Source: Apostichopus japonicus
Lineage: Eukaryota; Echinodermata; Holothuroidea; Aspidochirotida; Stichopodidae
Assembly: GCF_037975245.1 (NCBI RefSeq)
Contig: NC_092563.1
Location: forward strand, 31,027,960 to 31,091,959
Length of the DNA: 64,000 bases
Direction of reading: 5' to 3'
Below the pieces are notes generated by a model, which made no database searches, was not told the origin of the DNA, and saw only the letters and a list, made by a program, of their open reading frames with translations. The position numbers were made by a program, and so were the translations under genes. Positions 1 to 12,842 of the stretch are shown here, one piece after another (the first letter of the stretch is position 1; each line of letters starts with the position of its first letter).

Positions 1-3000
1 ATCATTTTATTACCTTTAGTTCCATTCACAGAGGTCCGGCGACGACAAGGTTGATAGTTGCTTAGATCACTTGTAAAAATTGTCTGAACGGATGTTCTGC
101 CCATTTTATGTACTTTAGATTTATTTTATTCCAAAGCATTCGTGCAATGTGCAAGTCAAAATAGCTTTTTCCATCTGGAAATTAAACAATTTTGTTGTAA
201 GTACTTAGAAACTGGAAAATAAGAAATAAATTCATTCCGGTTCAAACCAATTTTGACACTGTTTCAAACATTTGAAATTTCGATCTGGAATACCGACAAT
301 TCCCTTCACCAAGTCAAATGTTCGATTTTTCTTTGAATAAATATTATCGTGACATCCTTTTTTTTTTTTTTTTTGTTCAATTCACAGATGTCCGGTGACG
401 ACAGGGTAAATAGTTGCTTATATCGCTTGTAAAAACTGTCGGAACGGATGAGTTGCCCATTTTATGTACTTTAGATTTTTAATTTATTCCAAATCATTCG
501 TGCATTTTGCAAGTCACAATTGCTTTTCTTTCTGGAAATTAAACAATTTGGATGTAAGTACCTAGAAACTGGAAAATAAGAACAAATTCATTCCAGTTCA
601 AACCAATTTTGACACTGTTTTTAACATTTAAAATGTCGATCTTAAATACTGACATTTTCCTTCACCCAGTCAAATGTTCGATTTTTTTTTAATAATTATT
701 ATCGTGACATCCTTTTTTTCCCCCTTTTTTTTCATCAACAGAGGTCCGGCGACGACATGGTAAAAGTTGCTTAGATCATTTGTAAAAACTGTCGAAACGG
801 ATGGTTTGCCAATTTGATGTACTGTAGATTGATAGTTTATTCCAAAGCATTCGTGCAATTTGCAAGTCACAATAGCTTTTCTATCTGGATATTAAACAAT
901 TTTGTTGTAAGTACTTTGAAACTGGAAAATAAGAACAAATTCATTCCAGTTCAAACCAATTTTGACACTGTTTTAAACATTTGAAATTTCGATCTGGAAT
1001 ACCGACAATTCCCTTCACCAAGTCAAATGTTCGATTTTTTTTAATAATTATTATCGTGACATCCTTTTTTTTTTTTTCTTTTGTTCAATTCACAGATGTC
1101 CGGTGACGACATGGTAAAAAGTTGCTTAGATCATTTGTAAAAACTGTCGAAACGGATGTTTTGCCAATTTGATGTACTGTAAATTGATAGTTTATTCCAA
1201 AGCATTCGTGCAATTTGCAAGTCACAATAGCTTTTCTATCTGGAAATGAAACAATCTTGTTGTAAGTACTTGAGAAACTGAAAAATAAGACAAAAGTCTT
1301 TCCAGTTCATACCAATTTTAACATGGTTTTGAACTCTGAAATTACTATCTGAAATACCAACATCTCCCTTCAACGCTGTTAATTTTTTTCTTTTGTTTAT
1401 AATTATTATCGTGATATCCGTTATATTTTTTTGCTCCATTCACAGAGGTCCGGCGACGACAAGGTTAATAGTTGCTTAGATCACTTGTAAAAATTGTCGG
1501 AACGGATGTTCTGCCCATTTTATGTACTTTAGATTTATTTTATTCCAAAGCATTCGTGCAATGTGCAAGTCAAAATAGCTTATTTCTATCTGGAAATTAA
1601 ACAATTTTGTTGTAAGTACTTAGAAACTGGAAAATAAGAAATAAATTCATTCCAGTTCAAACCAATTTTGACACTGTTTCAAACATTTGAAATTTCGATC
1701 TGGAATACCGATAATTCCCTTCACCAAGTCAAATATTCGATTTTCTTTGAATAAATATTATCGTGACATCCTTTTTGTTTTCTTTTGTTCAATTCACAGA
1801 GGTCCGGCGACGACAGGGTAAATAGTTGCTTATATCGCTTGTAAAAACTGTCGGAACGGATGATTTGCCTATTTTATGTACTTTAGATTTATAGTTTATT
1901 CCAAATCATTCGTTCATTTTGCAAGTCACAATAGCTTTTCTTTCTGGAAATTAAACAATTTGGATGTAAGTACCTAGAAACTGGAAAATAAGAACAAATT
2001 CATTCCAGTTCAAACCAATTTTGACACTGTTTTTAACATTTAAAATTTCGATCTTAAATACTGACATTTTCCTTCACCCAGTCAAATGTTCGATTTTTTT
2101 TTAATAATTATTATCGTGACATCCTTTTCTTCCCCCTTTTTTTTCATCAACAGAGGTCCGGCGACGACATGGTAAAAGTTGCTTAGATCATTTGTAAAAA
2201 CTGTCGAAACGGATGGTTTGCCAATTTGATGTACTATAGATTTATAGTTTATTCCAATGCATTCGTGCAATTTGCAAGTCACAATAGCTTTTCTATCTGG
2301 ATGTTAAACAATTTTGTTGTAAGTACTTTGAAACTGGAAAATAAGAACAAATTCATTCCAGTTCAAACCAATTTTGACACTGTTTCAAACATTTGAAATT
2401 TCGATCTGGAATACCGACAATTCCCTTCACCAAGTCAAATGTTCGATTTTTTTTTAATAATTATTATCGTGACATCCTTTTTTTTTTTTCTTTTGTTCAA
2501 TTCACAGATGTCCGGTGACGACATGGTAAAAAGTTGCTTAGATCACTTGTAAAAACTGTCGAAACGGATGTTTTGCCAATTTGATGTACTGTAGATTGAT
2601 AGTTTATTCCAAAGCATTCGTGCAATTTGCAAGTCACAATAGCTTTTCTATCTGGAAATGAAACAATCTTGTTGTAAGTACTTGAGAAACTGAAAAATAA
2701 GACAAAAGTCATTCCAGTTCATACCAATTTGACCATGGTTTTGAACTCTAAAAATTACGATCTGAAATACCAACATCTCCCTTCAACGCTATTAAATGTT
2801 TTCTTTTGTTAATAATTATTATCGTGAAATCCGTTATATTTTTTTGCTCCATTCACAGAGGTCCGGCGACGACAAGGTTAAGAGTTGCTTAGATCACTTG
2901 TAAAAATTGTCGGAACGGATGTTCTGCCCATTTTATGTACTTTAGATTTATTTTATTCCAAAGCATTCGTGCAATGTGCAAGTCAAAATAGCTTATTTCT

Positions 3001-5142
3001 ATCTGGAAATTAAACAATTTTGTTGTAAGTACTTAGAAACTGGAAAATAAGAACAAATTCATTCCAGTTCAAACCAATTTTGACACTGTTTCAAACATTT
3101 GAAATTTCGATCTGGAATACCGACAATTCTCTTCACCAAGTCAAATATTCGATTTTCTTTGAATAAATATTATCGTGACATCCTTTTTGTTTAATTTTGT
3201 TCAATTCACAGAGGTCCGGCGACGACAGGGTAAATAGTTGCTTATATCACTTGTAGAAACTGTCGGAACGGATGATTTGCCTATTTTATGTACTTTAGAT
3301 TTATAGTTTATTCCAAATCATTCGTGCATTTTGCAAGTCAAAATAGCTTTTTCTATCTGGAAATTAAACAATTTGGATGTAAGTACCTAGAAACTGGAAA
3401 ATAAGAACAAATTCATTCCAGTTCAAACCAATTTTGACACTGTTTTTAACATTTAAAATTTCGATCTTAAATACTGACATTTTCCTTCACTCAGTCAAAT
3501 GGTCGATTTTTTTTAATAATTAATATCGTGACATCTTTTTTTTTTCTTTTGTTTCATCAACAGAGGTCCGGCGACGACATGGTAAAAGTTGCTTAGATCA
3601 TTTGTAAAAACTGTCGAAACGGATGGTTTGCCAATTTGATGTACTATAGATTTATAGTTTATTCCAATGCATTCGTGCAATTTGCAAGTCACAATAGCTT
3701 TTCTATCTGGATGTTAAACAATTTTGTTGTAAGTACTTTGAAACTGGAAAATAAGAACAAATTCATTCCAGTTCAAACCAATTTTGACACTGTTTCAAAC
3801 ATTTGAAATTTCGATCTGGAATACCGACAATTCCCTTCACCAAGTCAAATGTTCGATTTTTTTTTAATAATTATTATCGTGACATCCTTTTTTTTTTTTT
3901 CTTTTGTTCAATTCACAGATGTCCGGTGACGACATGGTAAAAAGTTGCTTAGATCACTTGTAAAAACTGTCGAAACGGATGTTTTGCCAATTTGATGTAC
4001 TGTAGATTGATAGTTTATTCCAAAGCATTCGTGCAATTTGCAAGTCACAATAGCTTTTCTTTCTGGAAATGAAACAATCTTGTTGTAAGTACTTGAGAAA
4101 CTGAAAAATAAGACAAAAGTCATTCCAGTTCATACCAATTTGACCATGGTTTTGAACTCTAAAAATTACGATCTGAAATACCAACATCTCCCTTCAACGC
4201 TATTAAATGTTTTCTTTTGTTAATAATTATTATCGTGAAATCCGTTATATTTTTTTGCTCCATTCACAGAGGTCCGGCGACGACAAGGTTAAGAGTTGCT
4301 TAGATCACTTGTAAAAATTGTCGGAACGGATGTTCTGCCCATTTTATGTACTTTAGATTTATTTTATTCCAAAGCATTCGTGCAATGTGCAAGTCAAAAT
4401 AGCTTATTTCTATCTGGAAATTAAACAATTTTGTTGTAAGTACTTAGAAACTGGAAAATAAGAACAAATTCATTCCAGTTCAAACCAATTTTGACACTGT
4501 TTCAAACATTTGAAATTTCGATCTGGAATACCGACAATTCTCTTCACCAAGTCAAATATTCGATTTTCTTTGAATAAATATTATCGTGACATCCTTTTTG
4601 TTTAATTTTGTTCAATTCACAGAGGTCCGGCGACGACAGGGTAAATAGTTGCTTATATCACTTGTAGAAACTGTCGGAACGGATGATTTGCCTATTTTAT
4701 GTACTTTAGATTTATAGTTTATTCCAAATCATTCGTGCATTTTGCAAGTCAAAATAGCTTTTTCTATCTGGAAATTAAACAATTTGGATGTAAGTACCTA
4801 GAAACTGGAAAATAAGAACAAATTCATTCCAGTTCAAACCAATTTTGACACTGTTTTTAACATTTAAAATTTCGATCTTAAATACTGACATTTTCCTTCA
4901 CTCAGTCAAATGGTCGATTTTTTTTAATAATTAATATCGTGACATCTTTTTTTTTTCTTTTGTTTCATCAACAGAGGTCCGGCGACGACAAAGTAAATAG
5001 TTGCTTAGATCACTTGTAAAAACTGTCGGAACAGATGTTTTGCCCATATTATGTACTTAAGATTTATAGTTTATTCCAATGCGTTCCTGCAACTTGCAAG
5101 TCACGACAGCTTTTCTATCTGGAAATTAAACATTCATTTCAT
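1..5142 (+). repeat. Satellite array, block A: 4-monomer higher-order repeat
   Basis: Head-to-tail monomers of 350-356 bp, all in the same orientation. Each contains a T-rich tract, TTCACAG or CAACAG, an 18-nt core (type AGGTCCGGCGACGACAAG), GTAAAT or a similar donor, then a ~130 bp segment and an AT-rich remainder. Cores start at 32, 388, 742, 1096, 1446, 1800, 2154, 2508, 2859, 3212, 3564, 3919, 4270, 4623 and 4975. Core variants cycle in the order K-end, R-end, M-end, M-start/M-end, giving a higher-order repeat of about 1,411-1,414 bp (1446 to 2859 to 4270). The array is open at the left edge of the window. Small reading frames on both strands recur with the monomer and are not separate genes. 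Confidence 0.95.
32..49 (+). other. First of 67 splice-flanked 18-nt modules in the satellite
   Basis: This is the representative copy. Positions 30-31 are the AG of TTCACAG after a pyrimidine-rich tract, the module is AGGTCCGGCGACGACAAG (R-S-G-D-D-K in phase 0), and GTTGAT follows. Module starts after block A: 7102, 7456, 7804, 8160, 8517, 8873, 9225, 9574, 9938, 10196, 10552, 10906, 11166, 11522, 11876, 12233, 12585, 12843, 13205, 13458, 13714, 14075, 14329, 14585, 14946, 15199, 15565, 15915, 16272, 16625, 16975, 17323, 17674, 18030, 18380, 18729, 19087, 19443, 19797, 20148, 20497, 20850, 21207, 21555, 21909, 22263, 22611, 22964, 23317, 23668, 24122 and 31428. A partial copy without acceptor lies near 23835. 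The donor GT is lost at 18729, 21555 and 31428. Use as a real micro-exon is inference; the splice-like signals are seen directly. Confidence 0.55.
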
Positions 5143-6914
5143 TCATTTCATTTATTGAAAGCAGTATAAATATAGCATATTTATAAAAAGGAGAACACAT
5201 GTCAAACTAAAAATAAATAAATATGAAAACCATGCTAGATAAGATGTTCAAATGATTGCACATCAAGAAAGCGTTAAAACTATGTACATTACTAGAACTA
5301 GGTGAAACAATTAGTAAAATTAAATGAGTGGTTCCAAAGTACCAAATTTAATGTATATTGCAGCACGGTAGATGAAAGAGTTCTTATAAAGTTGAATTCT
5401 ATATTTTGGCAAGATATGTTCCTAAAATTCCTGGTAGCTTTCACCAACAGACAATTAAGTGGCACATGTAATGAGTGATCTTTGTCATCTCTAATTTTAT
5501 TTGTCATCCTTACAAATTCATTCTTTGCAGCTGTGTTTACTTGATCCTTCAGTGATAGCTGGCTTACATTCAATATACGCGAAGTATACTTAAGGAATCT
5601 CATCAGTCTATGCTTGTCAGAAGATGATATAAAGTGATACCATATGGGAACAGCATACAGTAAACGTGGCAGAATAAAGGAGCTGAACACATTTTGCCTT
5701 GCACCTTCATTAAAGAAAGACACAATATAGGCAAGACTTGATACAAAATAATGCACTTTGCTCAATATTTTCGAGATATGCGCCGTGAACGTTAGATTGT
5801 CATCAATGCATACTCCTAGGTATTCAGTTCTTGATGTTTGCTCTACTTCAGATTCATGTATGGTGACACCTTGTGATTTTGCAGACAGAAGACCTTGATG
5901 TTTTATGTTGATATTAGCAAAGCACATTTCCTTCGACTTCTTAGCATTTAGCAACAAATTATTTCTGTCACATGTTGAAACCACGTTGTTGACTGATTGC
6001 TGATAGTTCAGCTAATCATTGACACATGAACACTTGGATGTTTTGCATAATATAGCAGTGTCATCGGCATATTTTGTGATTGAGATATGACCACCAGACT
6101 TGATTTCATCCGTATATAATGTGAAGAGTAAAGCAGACGATGGGCCACCCTGAGGCACTTCAACTTTAATCTCTGACCTATCTGACAACCCATTCTCCAA
6201 TTTAACGTGTCTTGACCACCTAGTTAAGAACTGAGCAAGCCAGTGTAGGAGCCATGGTTCAGTGATAAAACCTGACAGATCTGTGATTAATTGATTTGGT
6301 AGGACGGTATTAAAAGCGCTTGAGAAATCTAAGAAAAGCACCTTTGCTATTGTGGTTTCCTTGCAATTTAATTCTGACACAACCTCGTGAATAAGTAACA
6401 GCATCTACACATGATACACCTTTTCTGTAGGCGAATTGACGCTTGTCCCCAAATTGATTGATACTGTCAGTTAGTGGTAGCAGGAGGATTCTTTGCATGC
6501 TGTTAAAAGCAATACTTGCTAGGTCAATTGGTCTAAAATCATTCACATCTTTGGGATTCGCCACTTTTGGTACAGGTGATGTTAGTGCTGTTTTCCACAG
6601 GTTAGGGGATCTGACTATGTTGTAAGCTTTCTTGGAAGAGTGATGTGTATATTGGTGCTAATTCAATGAAAAGTAATTAAAAGCCCACCACGGAATGCTA
6701 TCTGACCCACAAGCAACACCCCTTTTGACCTTCCCAAACTGTTTCCTTACCACATTGACATCAAGTTCAGGACAACCCTAATTCTTCTCAGGTAGATGTA
6801 ACGGTATATGTTTACTTATTGAGTCATTAAACCGTCCAAAATAGTCGCATAGTTCCATCCCAAAATCTGCATCAACCCGACTAGGCTGGTCATCTTTAAT
6901 AGGGTGTCTTATGG
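5143..6914 (-). mobile_element. 5'-truncated LINE (Rex1/CR1-like) inserted in the satellite
   Basis: Satellite sequence stops at GGAAATTAAACA (about 5142) and resumes at ATTTTGTTGTAAG (about 6915), so the insertion is nearly precise. Removing it restores a normal ~350 bp monomer spacing between cores 4975 and 7102. On the - strand, reverse transcriptase fragments run from about 6,564 to 5,298. They include NDFRPI, FLDFSSAFNTV, a PQGGPSS block and the catalytic YADD of YADDTAI. The C-terminal part ends with an H-x-L-H motif (DHSLHVPL) typical of the Rex1/CR1 group. Frame changes near 6,404 and 6,000 break it. The 3' end, at the left, has a short tail built of GAAAT and GAAT repeats. The N-terminal part and endonuclease are missing. 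Confidence 0.85.
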
Positions 6915-9900
6915 ATTTGACGATTTTGTTGTAAGTACTTAGGAACTGAAAAATAAGACCAAAGTCATTCCAGTTCAAACCAATTTTAACATGGTTGTGA
7001 ACTTTTAAAATTTCGATCTGAAATACCGACACTTCCTTACAACGATGCTGTTAAAAAATATAATCGTGACATCGTTTTATTCCTTTCAGTTTCATTCACA
7101 GAGGTCCGGCGGCGACAAAGTCAATATTTGCTTAGATCACTTGTAAAAACTGTCGAAACGGATGTTTTGCCCATTTGATGTAGTGTAGATTTAGTTTATT
7201 CCAATGCATTCGTGCATATTGCAAGTCACAATAGCTTGTCTATCTGGAAATTAAACAATATTGTTGTAAGTACCTAGAAACTGAAAAATAAGAATAAAGT
7301 CATTTCAGTTCATACAAATTTTGACACTGTTTTGAGCATTTGAAATTTCGATCTAAAATACCGACATATCCATTCACCCAGTCAAAAGTTCGATTTTATT
7401 TAAAAAAATATGATCGTGACATCCTTTCTTTTTTATCCTTTAGTTCCATTCACAGAGGTCCGGCAACAACAAGGTATATAGTTGCTTAGATCACTTGTAA
7501 AAACTGTCGGAACGGATGTTCTGTCCATTTTATGTACTTTAGATCTAGTTTATTCCAAAGCATTCGTGCAATTTGCAAGTAACAATAGCTTTTCTATCTT
7601 GAAATTAGGCAAGTTTGTTGTAAGTACCTAGAAACTGAAAAAATTAGAACAACATCATTCCAGTTGAAACCAATTTTGACTGTGTTTTTAGCATTTTAAA
7701 TTTCGATCTGAAATACCGACATTTTCCATTCACCCAGTCAAATATTCGATTTTTTTAAATAATTATTATCGTGACATTTTTTTTTCATTTGTTTTATCAA
7801 CAGAGGTCCGGCGAGGACAAAGTAAATAGTTGCTTAGATCACTGGTGAAAACTGTCGGAACGATGTTCTGCCCATTTTATGTACTTTAGATTTAGTTTAT
7901 TCCAAAGCATTTGTGCAATTTGCAAGTCACAATAGCTTTTATATCTTGAAATTGAACAATTTTGTTTTAAGTACTTAGAAACTAAAAAATAAGAACAAAG
8001 TCATTCCAGTTCAAACCAATTTTGACACTGTTTTAAACATTTGAAATTTCGATCTAAAATACCGACATATCCATTCACCCAGTCAAATGTTCGATTTTAT
8101 TTAAAAAAAAATATGATCGTGACATCCTTTCTTTTTTTCTTCTTTTGTTCCATTCACAGAGGTCGGGCGATGACAAGGTAAATAGTAGCTTAGATCACTT
8201 GTAAAAACTGTCGGAACGGATGTTCTGTCCATTTTATGTACTTAAGATCCAGTTTATTCCAAAGCATTCGTGCAATTTGCAAGTCACAGTAGCTATTGTA
8301 TCTGGAAATTAAACAATTTTGTTTTAAGTACTTAGAAACTAAAAAATAAGAACAAAGTCATTTCAGTTCAAACCAATTTTGACACTGTTTTAAACATTTA
8401 AAATTTCGATCTGAAATACCGACGTTTCCCTTCACCATGTCAAAGGTTCCATTTTTGTAATAGTTATTATCGTGATATCCTTTTTTTTTTTTTTTTTTCT
8501 TTTGTTCCATTCACAGAGGTCCGGCGACGACAAGGTAAATAGTTGTTTAGATCACTTGTAAAAACTGTCGAAAGTTTTCGAAACGGATGTTTTGCCAATT
8601 TGATGTACTGTAGATTTAGTTTATTCCAAAGCATTCGTGCAATTTGTAAGTCACAATAGTTTTTCTATCTGGAAATTAAACAATTTTGTTGTAAGAACTA
8701 AGAAATTGAAAAAAAACCCAAGTCATTCCCGTTCATACCAATTTTGCCACTGTTTTTTACATTTAAAATTTTGATCTAAAATACCGACATATCCATTAAC
8801 CCAGTCAAATGTTCGATTTTATTTAAAAAATATGAACGTGACATCCTTTTTTTTCTTTTGTTCCATTCACAGAGGTCCGGCGACGACAAGGTAAATAGTT
8901 GTTCAGATCATTTAAAAAAACTGTCGAAACGAATGTTTTGCCCATTTGATGTACTGTAGATTTATAATGTTTTCCAAAGCATTCGTGCATTTTGCAAGTC
9001 ACAGTAGCTTTTCTATCTGGAAATTAAACAAGTTTGTTATAAGTACAAAGAAATTGAAAAATAAGACCAAGTTATTCCCGTTTATACCAATTTTGACACC
9101 GTTTTGAACAATTGAAATTTTGATCTTAAATACCTTCATATCCATAAACCCAGTCAATTGTTCGATTTTATTTAAAGAAGTATTATCGTTACATCCTTTC
9201 TTTTTTTTTTTGTTCCATTCACAGAGGTCCGGCAACAACAAGGTAAATAGTTGCTTAGATCGCTTGTAAAACTGTCGGAACGGATGTTCTGTCCATTATA
9301 TGTACTTTAGATTTTATTTATTCCTAAGCATTTGTGCAATTTGCAAGTCACAATAGCTTTTCTATCTGGAAATTAAACAATTTTGTTGTAAGTGCCTATA
9401 AACTGAAAAACAAGAATAAAGTCATTTCAGTTCAAACCAATTTTGACACTGTTTTAAACATTTAAAATTTCGATCTGAAATGCCGACGTTTCCCTGCACC
9501 ATGTCAAAGGTTCCATTTTTTTAATAGTTATTATCGTGATATCCGTTTTTTGTTTGTTTTGTTCCATTCACAGAGGTCCGGCGACGACAAGGTAAATAGT
9601 TGTTTAGATCACTTGTAAAAACTGTCGAAAGTTTTCGAAACGGATGTTTTGCCAATTTGATGTACTGTAGATTTAGTTTATTCCAAAGCATTCGTGCAAT
9701 TTGTAAGTCACAATAGCTTTTCTATCTTGAAATTAAACAATTTTGTTGTAAGAACTAAGAAATTGAAAAAAAAAACCAAGTCATTCGCGTTCATACCAAT
9801 TTTGCCACTGTTTTGAACATTTGAAATTTCGATCTAAAATACCGACATATCCATTAACCCAGTCAAATGTTCGATTTCATTTAAAAAAATATGATCGTGA

Positions 9901-10195
9901 CATCCTTTCTTTTTTTTTTCTTTTGTTCCATTCACAGAGGTCCGGCAACGACAAGGTAAATAGTTGCTTAGATCACGTAAAAACTGTCGGAATTTCGTTT
10001 TTCAAGTACTTAGAAACTAAAAAATAAGAACAAAGTCATTTCAGTTCAAACCAATTTTGACACTGTTTTAAACATTTAAAATTTCGATCTGAAATACCGA
10101 CGTTTCCCTTCACCATGTCAAAGGTTCCATTTTTGTAATAGTTATTATCGTGATATCCTTTTTTTTTTTTTTTTTTTCTTTTGTTCCATTCACAG
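6915..10195 (+). repeat. Satellite array, block B: irregular monomers
   Basis: Nine monomers resume directly after the LINE with the phase they had before it. Core variants are more mixed than in block A: RSGGDK at 7102, RSGNNK at 7456 and 9225, RSGEDK at 7804, RSGDDK at 8160 (with TCG and GAT codons), and RSGNDK at 9938. The monomers at 8517 and 9574 carry a small duplication reading AAAGTTTTCG after ACTGTCG. The monomer at 9938 has lost about 95 bp after GTCGGAATTTCG. It founds the short-monomer class seen in later blocks. No gene is seen. Confidence 0.93.
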
Positions 10196-12842
10196 AGGTC
10201 CGGCGACGACAAGGTAAATAGTTGTTCAATTCACTTGTAAAAACTGTCGAAAGTTTTCGAAACGGATGTTTTGCCAATTTGATGTACTGTAGATTTAGTT
10301 TATTCCAAAGCATTCGTGCAATTTGTAAGTCACACTAGTTTTTCTATCTGGAAATTAAACAATTTTGTTGTAAGAACTAAGAAATTGAAAAAAAAACCAA
10401 GTCATTCCCGTTCATACCAATTTTGCCACTGTTTTTTACATTTAAAATTTTGATCTAAAATACCGACATATCCATTAACCCAGTCAAATGTTCGATTTTA
10501 TTTAAAAAATATGAACGTGACATCCTTTTTTTTCTTTTGTTCCATTCACAGAGGTCCGGCGACGACCAGGTAAATAGTTGTTCAGATCATTTTAAAAAAA
10601 CTGTCGAAACGAATATTTTGCCCATTTGATGTACTGTAGATTTATAATGTTTTCCAAAGCATTCGTGCAATTTGCAAGTCACAGTAGCTTTTCTATCTGG
10701 AAATTAAACAAGTTTGTTGTAAGTACAAAGAAATTGAAAAATAAGACCAAATTATTTACGTTTATACCAATTTTGACACCGTTTTGAACAATTGAAATTT
10801 CGATCTTAAATACCGACATATCCATAAACCCAGTCAATTGTTCGGTTTTATTTAAAAAAGTATTATCGTTACATCCTTTCTTTTTTTCTTTTGTTCCATT
10901 CACAGAGGTCCGGCAACGACAAGGTAAATAGTTGCTTAGATCACTTGTAAAAACTGTCGGAATTTCGTTTTTCAAGTACTTAGAAACTAAAAAATAAGAA
11001 CAAAGTCATTTCAGTTCAAACCAATTTTGACACTGTTTTAAACATTTAAAATTTCGATCTGAAATACCGACATTTCCCTTCACCATGTCAAAGGTTCCAT
11101 TTTTGTAATAGTTATTATCGTGATATCCTTTTTTTTTTTTTTTTTTTCTTTTGTTCCATTCACAGAGGTCCGGCGACGACAAGGTAAATAGTTGTTCAAT
11201 TCACTTGTAAAAACTGTCGAAAGTTTTCGAAACGGATGTTTTGCCAATTTGATGTACTGTAGATTTAGTTTATTCCAAAGCATTCGTGCAATTTGTAAGT
11301 CACACTAGTTTTTCTATCTGGAAATTAAACAATTTTGTTGTAAGAACTAAGAAATTGAAAAAAAAACAAAGTCATTCCCGTTCATACCAATTTTGCCACT
11401 GTTTTTTACATTTAAAATTTTGATCTAAAATACCGACATATCCATTAACCCAGTCAAATGTTCGATTTTATTTAAAAAATATGAACGTGACATCCTTTTT
11501 TTTCTTTTGTTCCATTCACAGAGGTCCGGCGACGACCAGGTAAATAGTTGTTCAGATCATTTTAAAAAAACTGTCGAAACGAATATTTTGCCCATTTGAT
11601 GTACTGTAGATTTATAATGTTTTCCAAAGCATTCGTGCAATTTGCAAGTCACAGTAGCTTTTCTATCTGGAAATTAAACAAGTTTGTTGTAAGTACAAAG
11701 AAATTGAAAAATAAGACCAAATTATTCCCGTTTATACCAATTTTGACACCGTTTTGAACAATTGAAATTTCGATCTTAAATACCGACATATCCATAAACC
11801 CAGTCAATTGTTCGGTTTTATTTAAAAAAGTATTATCGTTACATCCTTTCTTTTTTTCTTTTGTTCCATTCACAGAGGTCCGGCAACAAAAAGGTTAATA
11901 GTTGCTTAGATCGCTTGTAAAACTGTCGGAACGGATGTTCTGTCCATTATATGTACTTTAGATTTAGTTTATTCCAAAGCATTTGTGCATATTGCAAGTC
12001 ACAATAGCTTTTCTATATGGAAATTAAACAAGTTTGTTGTAAGTGCCTAGAAACTGAAAAATAAGAATAAAGTCATTTCAGTTCATACCAATTTTGCCAC
12101 TGTTTTGAACATTTGAAAAATAGATCTAAAATACCGACATATCCATTCACCCAGTCAAATATTCATATTTATTTTAAAAAAAATATGATCGTGACATCCT
12201 TTCTTTTCTTTTTTCTTTTGTTCCATTTACAGAGGTCGGGCGATGACAAGGTAAATAGTAGCTTAGATCACTTTTAAAAACTGTCGGAACGTATGTTCTG
12301 TCCATTTTATGTACTTTTGATCTAGTTTATTCCAAAGCATTCGTGCAATTTGCAAGTCACAGTAGCTATTCTATCTAGAAATTAAACAATTTTGTTTTAA
12401 GTACTTAGAAACTAAAAAATAAGAACAAAGTCATTTCAGTTCAAACCAATTTTGATACTGTTTTAAACATTTTAAATTTCCATCTGAAATACCGACATTT
12501 CCCTTCACCCAGTCAAATGTGCGATTTTATTTAACAAAATATGATCGTGACATCCTTTCTTTTTTTCTTTTGTTCCATTCACAGAGGTCCGGCAACGACA
12601 AGGTAAATAGTTGCTTAGATCACTTGTAAAAACTGTCGGAATTTTGTTTTTTAAGTACTTAGATACTAAAAAATAAGCACAAAGTCATTTCAGTTCAAAC
12701 CAATTTTGACACTGTTTTAAAAATTTAAAATTTCGATCTGAAATACCGACGTTTCCCTGCACCATGTCAAAGGTTCCATTTTTTTAATAGTTATTATCGT
12801 GATATCCTTTTCTTTTTTTTTTTTCTTTTGTTCCATTCACAG
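10196..12842 (+). repeat. Satellite array, block C: 970-bp higher-order repeat
   Basis: Cores at 10196, 10552 and 10906 are repeated at 11166, 11522 and 11876, each exactly 970 bp later, giving a three-monomer unit of two long monomers and one short one. The middle core ends in CAG (RSGDDQ) in both copies. The third core differs between copies (RSGNDK versus RSGNKK), and the second copy is not followed by the short deletion form. The last two monomers (12233, 12585) leave the pattern. The monomer after 12585 is again the short deletion form. Confidence 0.93.
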
